A stretch of 16,974 nt of DNA, taken from positions 1 through 16,974 of the forward strand of contig CAJONF010000062.1 of assembly GCA_905236665.1 (NCBI GenBank), written 5' to 3'. The translations under genes were made by a program, and so were the position numbers. Source of the DNA: an uncultured Selenomonadaceae bacterium. GTDB taxonomy: Bacteria > Bacillota > Negativicutes > Selenomonadales > Selenomonadaceae. This document shows, piece after piece, positions 1 to 6,722 of the stretch. Position 1 is the first letter of the stretch. Every line of letters begins with the position of its first letter. Below the pieces are notes generated by a model that did not search any database, was not told the origin of the DNA, and saw only the letters and a program-made list of their open reading frames with translations.

Positions 1-696
1 AATCCCAACGAACCCGAATTCAACATCACGGAGAAAAGCGGCAAAGTTAAATATGTCATCACGAACGTTGCGGAGGCGGCAAGCGTTCAGGCTATGGTCA
101 AAGCCGCGCTCGATACCTTTGGGCAAATTGATATTCTCGTTAACAACGCCGGCATTAACATTCCTTGCTTGCTCGTCGACCCGAAAGATCCGCACGGCAA
201 ATACGAACTCAACGAAAAAATTTATGACAAAGTTACGGGCGTCAACATTAAGGGCGTCTACCTTGTCGCGCAAGCTGTCGGTCATGAAATGGTTAAGGCA
301 GGCGGCGGCGTTATTATCAATATGAGCAGTGAATCGGGCTTGGAAGGCTCCGAAGGTCAAAGCATTTACGCGGCAACCAAAAACGCAGTCAACAGTTTCA
401 CGCGTAGCTGGGCAAAAGAACTTGGCAAATATAAAGTTCGCGTCGTCGGCATGGCTCCCGGTATCATGGAGGCGACCGGACTTAGAACTCTTGCTTACGA
501 AGAGGCTTTAGCTTACACACGCGGAATCACCGTTGACGATTTGCGCAAAGGTTATAGCTCAACCAAAACCACGCCGCTTGGACGCAGTGGAAAACTTTCC
601 GAAGTTGCAGACGCGGTTGTCTTCCTCGCCAGTGACAGAGCTTCTTACGTTGACGGCGTGACCGTGAACGTGGCGGGCGGCAAAACTCGCGGATAA
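1..696 (+). CDS. Short-chain dehydrogenase/reductase, 5'-truncated by window edge; sorbitol-6-phosphate dehydrogenase-like
   Basis: The reading frame is open from base 1, so the N-terminus with its glycine-rich NAD(P) motif lies outside the window; 231 codons remain. Visible classical SDR landmarks are NNAG (residues 48-51 of the visible part), a serine pair at 109-110 and the catalytic YxxxK (Y123, K127). The last residues, AGGKTRG, resemble the tail I remember from sorbitol-6-phosphate 2-dehydrogenases (GutF/SrlD type), which interconvert sorbitol-6-P and fructose-6-P with NAD. The superfamily is certain; the substrate is inference, and no PTS genes are visible to support it. An ATG at 94 exists but would discard conserved Rossmann-fold sequence, so it is not the start. 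A terminator follows. Confidence 0.85.
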   Translation, partial: NPNEPEFNITEKSGKVKYVITNVAEAASVQAMVKAALDTFGQIDILVNNAGINIPCLLVDPKDPHGKYELNEKIYDKVTGVNIKGVYLVAQAVGHEMVKAGGGVIINMSSESGLEGSEGQSIYAATKNAVNSFTRSWAKELGKYKVRVVGMAPGIMEATGLRTLAYEEALAYTRGITVDDLRKGYSSTKTTPLGRSGKLSEVADAVVFLASDRASYVDGVTVNVAGGKTRG

Positions 697-738
697 TTTC
701 TCAACGTTCAATTCTTCCTTACCACAACCCCCCTAACT

Positions 739-775
739 AAAAATCCCCCAGGTAAATTGCTTGGGGAATTTTTTT
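739..775 (+). terminator. Rho-independent terminator after the SDR gene
   Basis: A C-rich arm (TCCCCCA) and a complementary TTGGGGA arm enclose a short AT-rich loop. An A-run on the left and T7 on the right extend the stem. It lies 43 bases past the SDR stop and just before the promoter of the next gene, so it separates the two units. Confidence 0.85.
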
Positions 776-790
776 ATCTGAATATCCGTG

Positions 791-819
791 TTGAATTTCA
801 AAACTACGCGAATTATAAT
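791..819 (+). promoter_or_regulatory. Sigma-70/SigA-type promoter for the diguanylate cyclase gene
   Basis: TTGAAT (791-796), a 17-base spacer and a perfect TATAAT (814-819). Transcription would start near 826. That is downstream of the GTG at 788 which opens the longest frame, so translation most likely begins at ATG 851. Confidence 0.75.
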
Positions 820-850
820 CAGTGACAAAAAATTTTTTGGTGTGAAAAAT

Positions 851-1801
851 ATGATTGGTACAGAAAATTTTTACAAGAAAATCTTATGCGACATTTCCAG
901 CGGCGTTATTTATCTTCAGAAAGGAAAAATTTTATACGCAAATCCTTCTGCATTAGAAATTTTAAACAAAAAAGAATCTGAACTCGTCGATAAACTTTTT
1001 GCTGAATCTTTTTTTGACTACAACGAAAATGACGACTTTAACCAAATGCTTTTAGAAGTTATTTACGATTCCACGCACAAACACGAAAAAATTGTTCAAT
1101 ATTTTAACGGAAAAGACTTTAAAAATCTGCATATACGCACATCATCTGTAAAATTTAATTCTGAACTGGTTGGAATAATAATTTTGCTTGATGACGTTAC
1201 AGAATTGATGAAACTTCGCGGCATTGCTCTGGATTTGGAAAAGATCAAAGAAATTAATCAACAGCTGAGCACGTCCCGCGATTTTTATAAACAAAATGCT
1301 GAGACCGATAAACTCACCGGACTGTTAAACAAAATTACATTTGAAAATTTTTGTTCGGAATATCTGAAAAAAATTTCGGCGGCTGATATTTCTGCGTTAT
1401 TCGTCATTGATCTCGACAATTTCAAAAAAGCTAACGATACGAAAGGTCACCAGTTCGGCGATTTAATTTTGAAAAATTTTTCCGAGCGACTTAAAGAAAT
1501 TTTTACGGCTGAAGATTTGATTGGGCGGTTTGGAGGAGATGAATTTGTAATTTTGTTAAAAAATGTTTCTGGTGAAGAAGTTGTTGTAAAAAAAGCGCGT
1601 GAGATTACAAAAATGGCGCGTGATTTAAATTCCGATAAGGAGTTGGAATTGTCAGCTAGCGTAGGAATTGTTATCTTTAGCGGCGAAGAAAAAAATTATT
1701 CAAAAATATTTTCAGTAGCTGATAAATCTGTTTACATCGTGAAAAATCAAGGCAGAAACGGATTTAGCATCAATGAACAACAAAAAAATAGTTTGGAGTG
1801 A
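851..1801 (+). CDS. PAS-GGDEF diguanylate cyclase
   Basis: Predicted soluble cytoplasmic enzyme making c-di-GMP from two GTP. From ATG 851 it has 316 residues: a PAS-like sensor domain (about 8-118), a helical linker (119-150) and a GGDEF domain (151 to the end). The active-site motif is intact (GGDEF, 228-232), as are DKLTGLLN (153-160), the DLDNFKKAND stretch (187-196) and the C-terminal GRNG. The RxxD inhibitory site expected five residues before GGDEF reads TAED (219-222), so its arginine is missing and product inhibition through this site is unlikely. There is no membrane segment. The frame extends back to GTG 788, but a strong promoter lies inside that extension; a weak GGTG at 839-842 serves ATG 851. 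The glycosyltransferase follows after six bases and is probably co-transcribed. Confidence 0.88.
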   Translation: MIGTENFYKKILCDISSGVIYLQKGKILYANPSALEILNKKESELVDKLFAESFFDYNENDDFNQMLLEVIYDSTHKHEKIVQYFNGKDFKNLHIRTSSVKFNSELVGIIILLDDVTELMKLRGIALDLEKIKEINQQLSTSRDFYKQNAETDKLTGLLNKITFENFCSEYLKKISAADISALFVIDLDNFKKANDTKGHQFGDLILKNFSERLKEIFTAEDLIGRFGGDEFVILLKNVSGEEVVVKKAREITKMARDLNSDKELELSASVGIVIFSGEEKNYSKIFSVADKSVYIVKNQGRNGFSINEQQKNSLE

Positions 1802-1807
1802 AAAATT

Positions 1808-2491
1808 TTGCTTGATGATAAAAAAGTTGCGTTTATAACCTGCGTGAACAGCGATTATTGGTACAGCGAGTGTCTTTTGTATCTTAAACATTTAAAAATT
1901 CCCGAAAGCATGACGGCAGAATTTATCGACATTCGCGACGCCGTGAGCATGACTTCGGGTTATAATCGCGCCATGAAAAATTCTAACGCCAAATATAAAA
2001 TTTATCTGCACCAAGACACGTTTGTTGTAAATAAAAATCTCGTCGCTGATTTGCTGAAAATTTTTCACGACGAGACGATTGGTGCTGTTGGAATGATTGG
2101 TTGCGTGAATTTGCCGGCAACGGGCGTTTGGTGGGACGGAATGCGGACTTATGGTAGAGTTTTGCACGCGTGCGAGCCGGAAAGTGTGGTTGATTCGGAA
2201 TGTGATGAGCCGGACGGCGATTATCAAGTTGTCGAGTCGGTGGACGGGCTTTTTTTGGCAACGCAATATGATTTGCCATGGCGCGAGGATTTATTTGACG
2301 GCTGGCATTTGTACGATACGTCACTTTGCAAGGAAATGAGCCGCGCAGGTTACAAAGTCGTTGTGCCGAATCAGTCAAAAGATTTTTGGTGCATACATTG
2401 CCCAAAAGAAAAACCGCTTGATCCGAAATATCGCCGCTACCAGAAAATTTTTCTGCGCGAATATGGCGCGGAACTTAATCCGGAAATTTAA
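1808..2491 (+). CDS. Small glycosyltransferase, GT-A fold (Glyco_tranf_2_5-like)
   Basis: A 227-residue protein starting at TTG, with GGAG at 1795-1798 as ribosome site. The N-terminus (VAFITCVNSDYW) and YLHQDTFV with D70 fit a GT-A nucleotide-sugar transferase, the HQD standing where a DxD metal motif is expected. GVWWDG (106-111) and the later GWHLYD block match the small Firmicute family I know as glycosyltransferase-like family 2_5. No signal peptide or membrane helix is seen, so it should act in the cytoplasm. Donor and acceptor are unknown. Co-transcription with the diguanylate cyclase would suggest a surface glycan under c-di-GMP-linked control, but that is inference. Its TAA stop overlaps the stop of the convergent flavoprotein gene. 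Confidence 0.7.
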   Translation: MLDDKKVAFITCVNSDYWYSECLLYLKHLKIPESMTAEFIDIRDAVSMTSGYNRAMKNSNAKYKIYLHQDTFVVNKNLVADLLKIFHDETIGAVGMIGCVNLPATGVWWDGMRTYGRVLHACEPESVVDSECDEPDGDYQVVESVDGLFLATQYDLPWREDLFDGWHLYDTSLCKEMSRAGYKVVVPNQSKDFWCIHCPKEKPLDPKYRRYQKIFLREYGAELNPEI

Positions 2492-3726
2492 GAATTAGCG
2501 TTGCGTTTGGCAGTTAAATATTCGTCCATAGCTTTAGCAACTTGTTTGGAATATTTTACGGCGAGCACGACATTTTTTGCACCGGCAACAACATCACCGC
2601 TGGCAAAAACTCCTTCGCGAGTGGTGCGTCCGTCATCATCAACGACAATTAAGCCGTTCTTATCAACTGTCAAATCGTGCGTGGTGTTTACGATTTTATC
2701 TTTTGGTCCTTGGCTTATGGCTATAATCGTGCTGTCGGCTGGCATAAGGACGGGTGTTTCTTCACGAATCAAATTTCCCTGCTCATCGTAAATTCTGGGC
2801 GTGAAGATCGGACCTTCCTCGGTGAATTCTGTGATTGCCATACCCTGTTGAAGTTCAATGCCGTCAACCGCCGCATAATCGAGTTCGCGTTGACTGGCGG
2901 CAATTCTCTGGCGGCGAGCGTAAAGCGTAACGTGACGACTGCCCTGACGAATAACAGTTCTAGCCACGTCGATTGCACTATTGCCCGCGCCAATAATCGC
3001 CACGTGGTCGCCCAGGTCGTAAGCGTCGGGGTTTTGCAGATAGTCAATCGCGTAATGAACGTTGCCGAGAGATTCGCCTTTGACATGGGGTCTGCGCGGA
3101 CGCCAAACGCCCGTTCCGATAAAAATTGCGTCGTAGCCGTCGTTAAAAAGATCGTCAAGGTGAAGTGCACCGCCAATCGCTGTGTTCGGGCGGAAGTGAA
3201 TTCCCATTTCCCTAAGTTTTTTCTGATAACGATCAAGAATAGTTTTCGACAGACGAAAAGCCGGAATCCCATAACGCATCATGCCGCCGACCTTGTCCAT
3301 GCGTTCAAAGATTGTAATTCTGTAGCCGAGCGCGGCAAGTTTTATGGCGATTGTAATTCCTGCAGGTCCCGAACCGATTATAGCCACACGCTGACCGGTA
3401 TCGGGATTTTTTTCTATAATCGCCTTATCAAAATAAAAATCGGAGATGTAATTTTCGATGTTGGGAATTTGAACTGCTGCGCCTTCTTTGCGTTTACCTT
3501 GTATGCAGTTGCCTTCACATTGGTTTTCATGATCACAAACGAGCGAGCAGACAACGCTAAGCGGATTATTTTCAAAGAGCATACGACCTGCCTCTTCAGT
3601 CTGTCCTGCCAAGAAAAGACGAATCATTTCGGGAATATCGGTTTGAATAGGGCAACCTTTGATTCGGCACAGCGGCTTTTTGCATTGCAAACAGCGACGA
3701 GCTTCGTTAATGACGTGTGCAGCCAT
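2488..3726 (-). CDS. Stand-alone GltD/PreT-like NAD(P)H-dependent Fe-S flavoprotein
   Basis: A 412-residue member of the family that includes glutamate synthase small subunit, PreT and NfnB. The N-terminal domain carries eight cysteines for two [4Fe-4S] clusters (C12, C15, C20, C25 and C60, C64, C70, C74). An FAD-binding GSGPAG (118-123), a pyridine-nucleotide-binding GAGNSA (246-251) and GVFASGD (372-378, FAD) follow in order. Such subunits pass electrons from NAD(P)H to a partner enzyme. No gltB, preA or nfnA homologue is next to it, so the partner must be elsewhere and the reaction cannot be named. The length equals what I recall for E. coli PreT. The start is fixed by a strong AGGAGG eight or nine bases upstream (complement of 3736-3741). 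Confidence 0.85.
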   Translation of the reverse strand: MAAHVINEARRCLQCKKPLCRIKGCPIQTDIPEMIRLFLAGQTEEAGRMLFENNPLSVVCSLVCDHENQCEGNCIQGKRKEGAAVQIPNIENYISDFYFDKAIIEKNPDTGQRVAIIGSGPAGITIAIKLAALGYRITIFERMDKVGGMMRYGIPAFRLSKTILDRYQKKLREMGIHFRPNTAIGGALHLDDLFNDGYDAIFIGTGVWRPRRPHVKGESLGNVHYAIDYLQNPDAYDLGDHVAIIGAGNSAIDVARTVIRQGSRHVTLYARRQRIAASQRELDYAAVDGIELQQGMAITEFTEEGPIFTPRIYDEQGNLIREETPVLMPADSTIIAISQGPKDKIVNTTHDLTVDKNGLIVVDDDGRTTREGVFASGDVVAGAKNVVLAVKYSKQVAKAMDEYLTAKRNANS

Positions 3727-3762
3727 AAATTTTTCCCTCCTAAAATAAAATCGTTCACTCGC

Positions 3763-3791
3763 AGTTTAAATCAATTTAGCTTAAATGTCTA
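3763..3791 (-). promoter_or_regulatory. Probable promoter of the GltD-like gene
   Basis: On the minus strand, TAGACA (complement of 3786-3791; 5 of 6 to consensus), a 17-base spacer and TAAACT (complement of 3763-3768; 4 of 6). This would leave a leader of about 30 bases ahead of the AGGAGG ribosome site. It is divergent from the mla promoter. Confidence 0.5.
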
Positions 3792-3874
3792 CAAAGAAAA
3801 ATTCAAGCGCGGACTTATCGGAACTTTAGCAAAAAAATTTTTTTCAGCGTCTATCCATAACTTAACAAATTTTA

Positions 3875-3883
3875 TGTTATAAT
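3875..3883 (+). promoter_or_regulatory. Extended -10 promoter of the mla operon
   Basis: TGTTATAAT: a perfect -10 hexamer (3878-3883) with the TGn extension. No good -35 hexamer lies 16-18 bases upstream, as is common for extended -10 promoters. The start point would be near 3890, giving a leader of less than 20 bases that holds little besides the AAGGGGG ribosome site (3894-3900). Confidence 0.7.
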
Positions 3884-3907
3884 ATTTGCCCGAAAGGGGG
3901 CGGCGCA

Positions 3908-4681
3908 TTGCTGACGAAGTTTTTTGAGATAATCGGCGGTTTCATGATAAAACGCTTTGAAGAATTCGGCACAATAATTTTACTTTACGTCGACACGCTG
4001 AAACAATCTACACACAAGCCGCGAATCCGTCACATTATCGCGCAGATGTCACACCTGGGCGTTGATTCATTAACGATAGTTTCGTTGACGTTGCTTTTTA
4101 CGGGCGTGGTGTTCACATTGCAAACAGCGCATGAATTTATACGATTCGGCGCACAATCCACTGTTGGCGGAGTAATTTCAATCGCAATCGGCAGGGAGCT
4201 GGGACCGGTTTTAGTCGGCGTAGTGTGTGCAGGTCGTGTAGGCGCGGCGATAACAGCCGAAATCAGCACAATGAAAGTCACTGAGCAAATCGACGCACTA
4301 AAAGTCATGGCGGTTAGCCCCGTGAATTATTTAATTGTCCCGCGCATGATAGCCTGCATGATAGTCGTCCCGATTCTTACAGTTTTTGGCGATATTATCG
4401 GCGTGGCGGGCGGCTGGATTGTGGCGACGCAATATTCCGGCATCAGTTCCTATCTCTTTATAAATTCAATTAAAATGTTCGCGACGATTTACGATTTGAC
4501 GGGCGGCATGATAAAAGCTATTTTCTTCGGCAATGTCATAGCGGTGCTTGGCTGTTATTACGGCTTAAACTGTCCCGACGGCGCGGAAGGCGTTGGCATA
4601 GCTACAACCAAAACCGTCGTCACGTCCATTATCGTTATTTTCATTTTGAATGCGCTGTTGACATTTATAATTTATAGGTGA
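3908..4681 (+). CDS. mlaE: MlaE-type permease of the Mla phospholipid ABC transporter
   Basis: Inner-membrane permease that, with the MlaF ATPase and MlaD, moves phospholipids between inner and outer membranes. At 257 residues it has the usual family length. The signature is RVGAAITAEI followed by STMKVTEQIDALKVM in the middle of the protein, with about five hydrophobic segments around it. The start is TTG with AAGGGGG seven bases upstream; the ATG at 3944 has no comparable site. mlaF begins three bases after the stop. It is the first gene of a unit running to about 10938. Confidence 0.93.
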   Translation: MLTKFFEIIGGFMIKRFEEFGTIILLYVDTLKQSTHKPRIRHIIAQMSHLGVDSLTIVSLTLLFTGVVFTLQTAHEFIRFGAQSTVGGVISIAIGRELGPVLVGVVCAGRVGAAITAEISTMKVTEQIDALKVMAVSPVNYLIVPRMIACMIVVPILTVFGDIIGVAGGWIVATQYSGISSYLFINSIKMFATIYDLTGGMIKAIFFGNVIAVLGCYYGLNCPDGAEGVGIATTKTVVTSIIVIFILNALLTFIIYR

Positions 4682-4684
4682 CGT

Positions 4685-5410
4685 ATGATTAGGATTGTCA
4701 ATGTTACGAAAAAATTCGGGCAAAAAGTTGCGCTGAAAAATATAAATCTTGAAATTGCTGACGGCGAAACGCTGGCGATAATCGGTGGCTCCGGTTCCGG
4801 CAAATCGACACTTCTGCGCTTGATGATTGGCTTGATTCAACCGACGAGCGGCGAAATTTGGATTGGCGACGATGAAATTTCCCGCATGAGTGAAAAAGAA
4901 ATTATGCGTGTGCGCTTGCGCATGGGTATGGTCTTTCAATATTCCGCGCTGTTCGATTCAATGACGGTCGGTGATAACGTTGCCTTCGGACTTGTCGAAC
5001 ATACAAATTTTGACAAAGAAAAAATTCAAGCTATCGTCAAGGAAAAACTTCATCAGGTCGGTTTAGACGGCGTGGAAAATCGTATGCCCAATGAACTTTC
5101 CGGTGGCATGAAGAAAAGAGTTTCTTTGGCGCGAGCTATTGCCTTTGGTCCGGAAATTATTTTTTATGATGAGCCTTCAAGCGGTCTTGATCCAATCACA
5201 ACGAACAGAATTGACGAGCTGATTATAGAAACGCAACGCGCTCTAAACGTCACGAGCATTGTAGTTACTCATGACATGGTGAGCGCGTGCCGCATTGCAA
5301 ATCGTATTGCCATGGTTTATAACGGCGAACTGATTGCCGTCGATACGGTAGAAAACTTTAAAAAAATTCAAGACCAGCGTGTCAGAGAATTTTTCCGGAT
5401 TATAGATTAA
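4685..5410 (+). CDS. mlaF: MlaF-type ATPase of the Mla phospholipid ABC transporter
   Basis: Cytoplasmic ATP-binding subunit, 241 residues. All ABC motifs are intact: Walker A GGSGSGKST (34-42), Q-loop Q85, signature LSGGM (138-142), Walker B IIFYDE (158-163) and switch histidine H196 in VVTHD. It follows mlaE after three bases, so translation is probably coupled. In an uninterrupted mla operon the MCE gene mlaD would be expected nearby downstream; here a damaged R-M module (5423-6702) sits between them. Confidence 0.93.
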   Translation: MIRIVNVTKKFGQKVALKNINLEIADGETLAIIGGSGSGKSTLLRLMIGLIQPTSGEIWIGDDEISRMSEKEIMRVRLRMGMVFQYSALFDSMTVGDNVAFGLVEHTNFDKEKIQAIVKEKLHQVGLDGVENRMPNELSGGMKKRVSLARAIAFGPEIIFYDEPSSGLDPITTNRIDELIIETQRALNVTSIVVTHDMVSACRIANRIAMVYNGELIAVDTVENFKKIQDQRVREFFRIID

Positions 5411-5422
5411 GGCGGTGATTTC

Positions 5423-5868
5423 GTGAGAAATATTATTGACGCCGCAGTTACACTTGTTAAGCAAAATAATTTTAATTTAACCGACTTACAAGGCGGAAAC
5501 AATCGTATGAACAGTCGTGGTGACGCCTTGGAATTTTACGTTAAAAATCTTTTTGCAGACACGTTCTATTGTTCCGAAGCCGAGCGTTTGACGGTTTGGA
5601 GCAAAATTTTCTCCTGGCTTGGCAACAGTGCCAATCCGCCTGATTTTATGCTAAGAGGCGGTGATGCTGTCGAAGTCAAAAAAATCGAATCGCCCGACGC
5701 TACCATAGCTTTAAACAGCAGTTATCCAAAACATACGCTCAAAAGTTCAAGCCCGCTAATAATTGTACAGATCCTCTCTGAATAACTTATTTGCGAATTC
5801 GCGGTATGTGGCACATCGATAATCCTTGCAATTTACATGATGCAAAACTCATTACATACGCTATTTGA
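5423..5868 (+). pseudogene. Broken NgoPII-type (GGCC) restriction endonuclease
   Basis: A GTG start with AAGGCGGTGA upstream opens a 120-codon frame (to 5785). It matches the N-terminal part of the NgoPII endonuclease family as I remember it and includes a PD-(D/E)xK site: P73-D74 ... E84-V-K86. Family members are roughly 270-280 residues long. After SSPLI (about 5764) similarity leaves this frame. It resumes in another frame at DPL (5770-5778), then an in-frame TGA (5779) where the family has glycine (GGA to TGA), then ITYLRIRGMWHI and a tail ending ITYAI with TGA at 5866-5868. An internal segment of more than 100 codons is therefore missing, and a second deletion after WHIDNP is possible. 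It cannot encode a working endonuclease. It ends ten bases before the methyltransferase start. Confidence 0.8.
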
Positions 5869-5877
5869 GGTGATAAT

Positions 5878-6702
5878 TTGAAGTTGATAAGTTTATTCAG
5901 CGGTTGCGGCGGGCTTGATTTAGGTTTTGAACGTGCAGGCTTTGAAATTCCCGTAGCAAATGAATTTGATTCTGCAATTTGGCAAACCTTCAAATTAAAT
6001 CACCCGAAAACTAAACTTTTAACTCAAGATGTGCGAAATTTGTCTGTTGATCTTTTTCCTGATGACATTGACGGAATTATAGGCGGACCACCTTGTCAAT
6101 CATGGTCGGAAGCCGGTGCACAGCGTGGAATTAAGGATTCTCGTAGCAAACTTTTCTTTGACTATATTAGAATTTTACGTGCTAAACAGCCGAAATTTTT
6201 TTTGGCTGAAAATGTCAGCGGTATGCTCTCAAATCGTCATTCAGAAGCTGTAAAGTTTATAATTGAATTATTCAAGCGTTGTGGCTACAATTTGACTATA
6301 AACCTTGTAAATGCTAAAAATTATAGCGTAGCTCAAGAGCGCAAAAGAGTTTTCTATATCGGCTTTCGACAAGACTTAAACATAAATTTTAAATTCCCTC
6401 AAGGCTCAACCGAATTAAATTCAAAGAAATTAACACTTCGCGATATTATTTGGGATTTACAATTTTCTGCAATTCCTTCAGCATTAGGCAACTTTCATAA
6501 TGAACAAGCAGAAAATAATAATGAATTTTTTACGGGAACTTTTTCTACAATTTTTATGAGTCGCAATCGTGTAAAATCTTGGGACGAACATTTTAAATTT
6601 ATTTACTCTAATGTTGATAATGCATATAAAATGATTGGCAATGCCGTACCCGTGTCACTTGCGTATGAAATCGCCATTGCCATAAAGAATCATTTAACTT
6701 AA
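5878..6702 (+). CDS. HaeIII/NgoPII-type DNA cytosine-5 methyltransferase with internal deletion, probably inactive
   Basis: Partner of the preceding endonuclease; intact members methylate GGCC. The frame is open (274 residues; M.HaeIII is about 330). Present are motif I FSGCGG (7-12), motif IV PPCQSW with catalytic C73, motif VI ENV (111-113), motif VIII QERKR (153-157), the start of the recognition domain (STIFMSRNRV, 223-232) and motif X GNAVPV (254-259). Compared with M.HaeIII from memory, the sequence jumps from WDE (235-237) to FKFIY (239-243), dropping about 55-60 residues: the rest of the recognition domain and motif IX (RRLT...QGFP). Sequence-specific methylation is therefore unlikely. 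The start is TTG with GAGGTGA at 5867-5873, overlapping the endonuclease stop. It looks richer in A and T than the mla genes around it, suggesting transfer. Confidence 0.85.
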   Translation: MKLISLFSGCGGLDLGFERAGFEIPVANEFDSAIWQTFKLNHPKTKLLTQDVRNLSVDLFPDDIDGIIGGPPCQSWSEAGAQRGIKDSRSKLFFDYIRILRAKQPKFFLAENVSGMLSNRHSEAVKFIIELFKRCGYNLTINLVNAKNYSVAQERKRVFYIGFRQDLNINFKFPQGSTELNSKKLTLRDIIWDLQFSAIPSALGNFHNEQAENNNEFFTGTFSTIFMSRNRVKSWDEHFKFIYSNVDNAYKMIGNAVPVSLAYEIAIAIKNHLT

Positions 6703-6722
6703 AAATTTCAGGAGGCGAAACG

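Noticed and set aside
2677..3882. A 401-codon plus-strand open frame opposite the GltD-like gene
   Set aside because: It is a shadow of the minus-strand gene, which has all family motifs and a strong ribosome site; the plus-strand translation has no recognisable domain and runs on into the divergent promoter region.
5423..5785. The 120-codon frame as a novel small protein
   Set aside because: It carries the PD-(D/E)xK region of the NgoPII endonuclease family, and its missing C-terminal part is visible just downstream in another frame.
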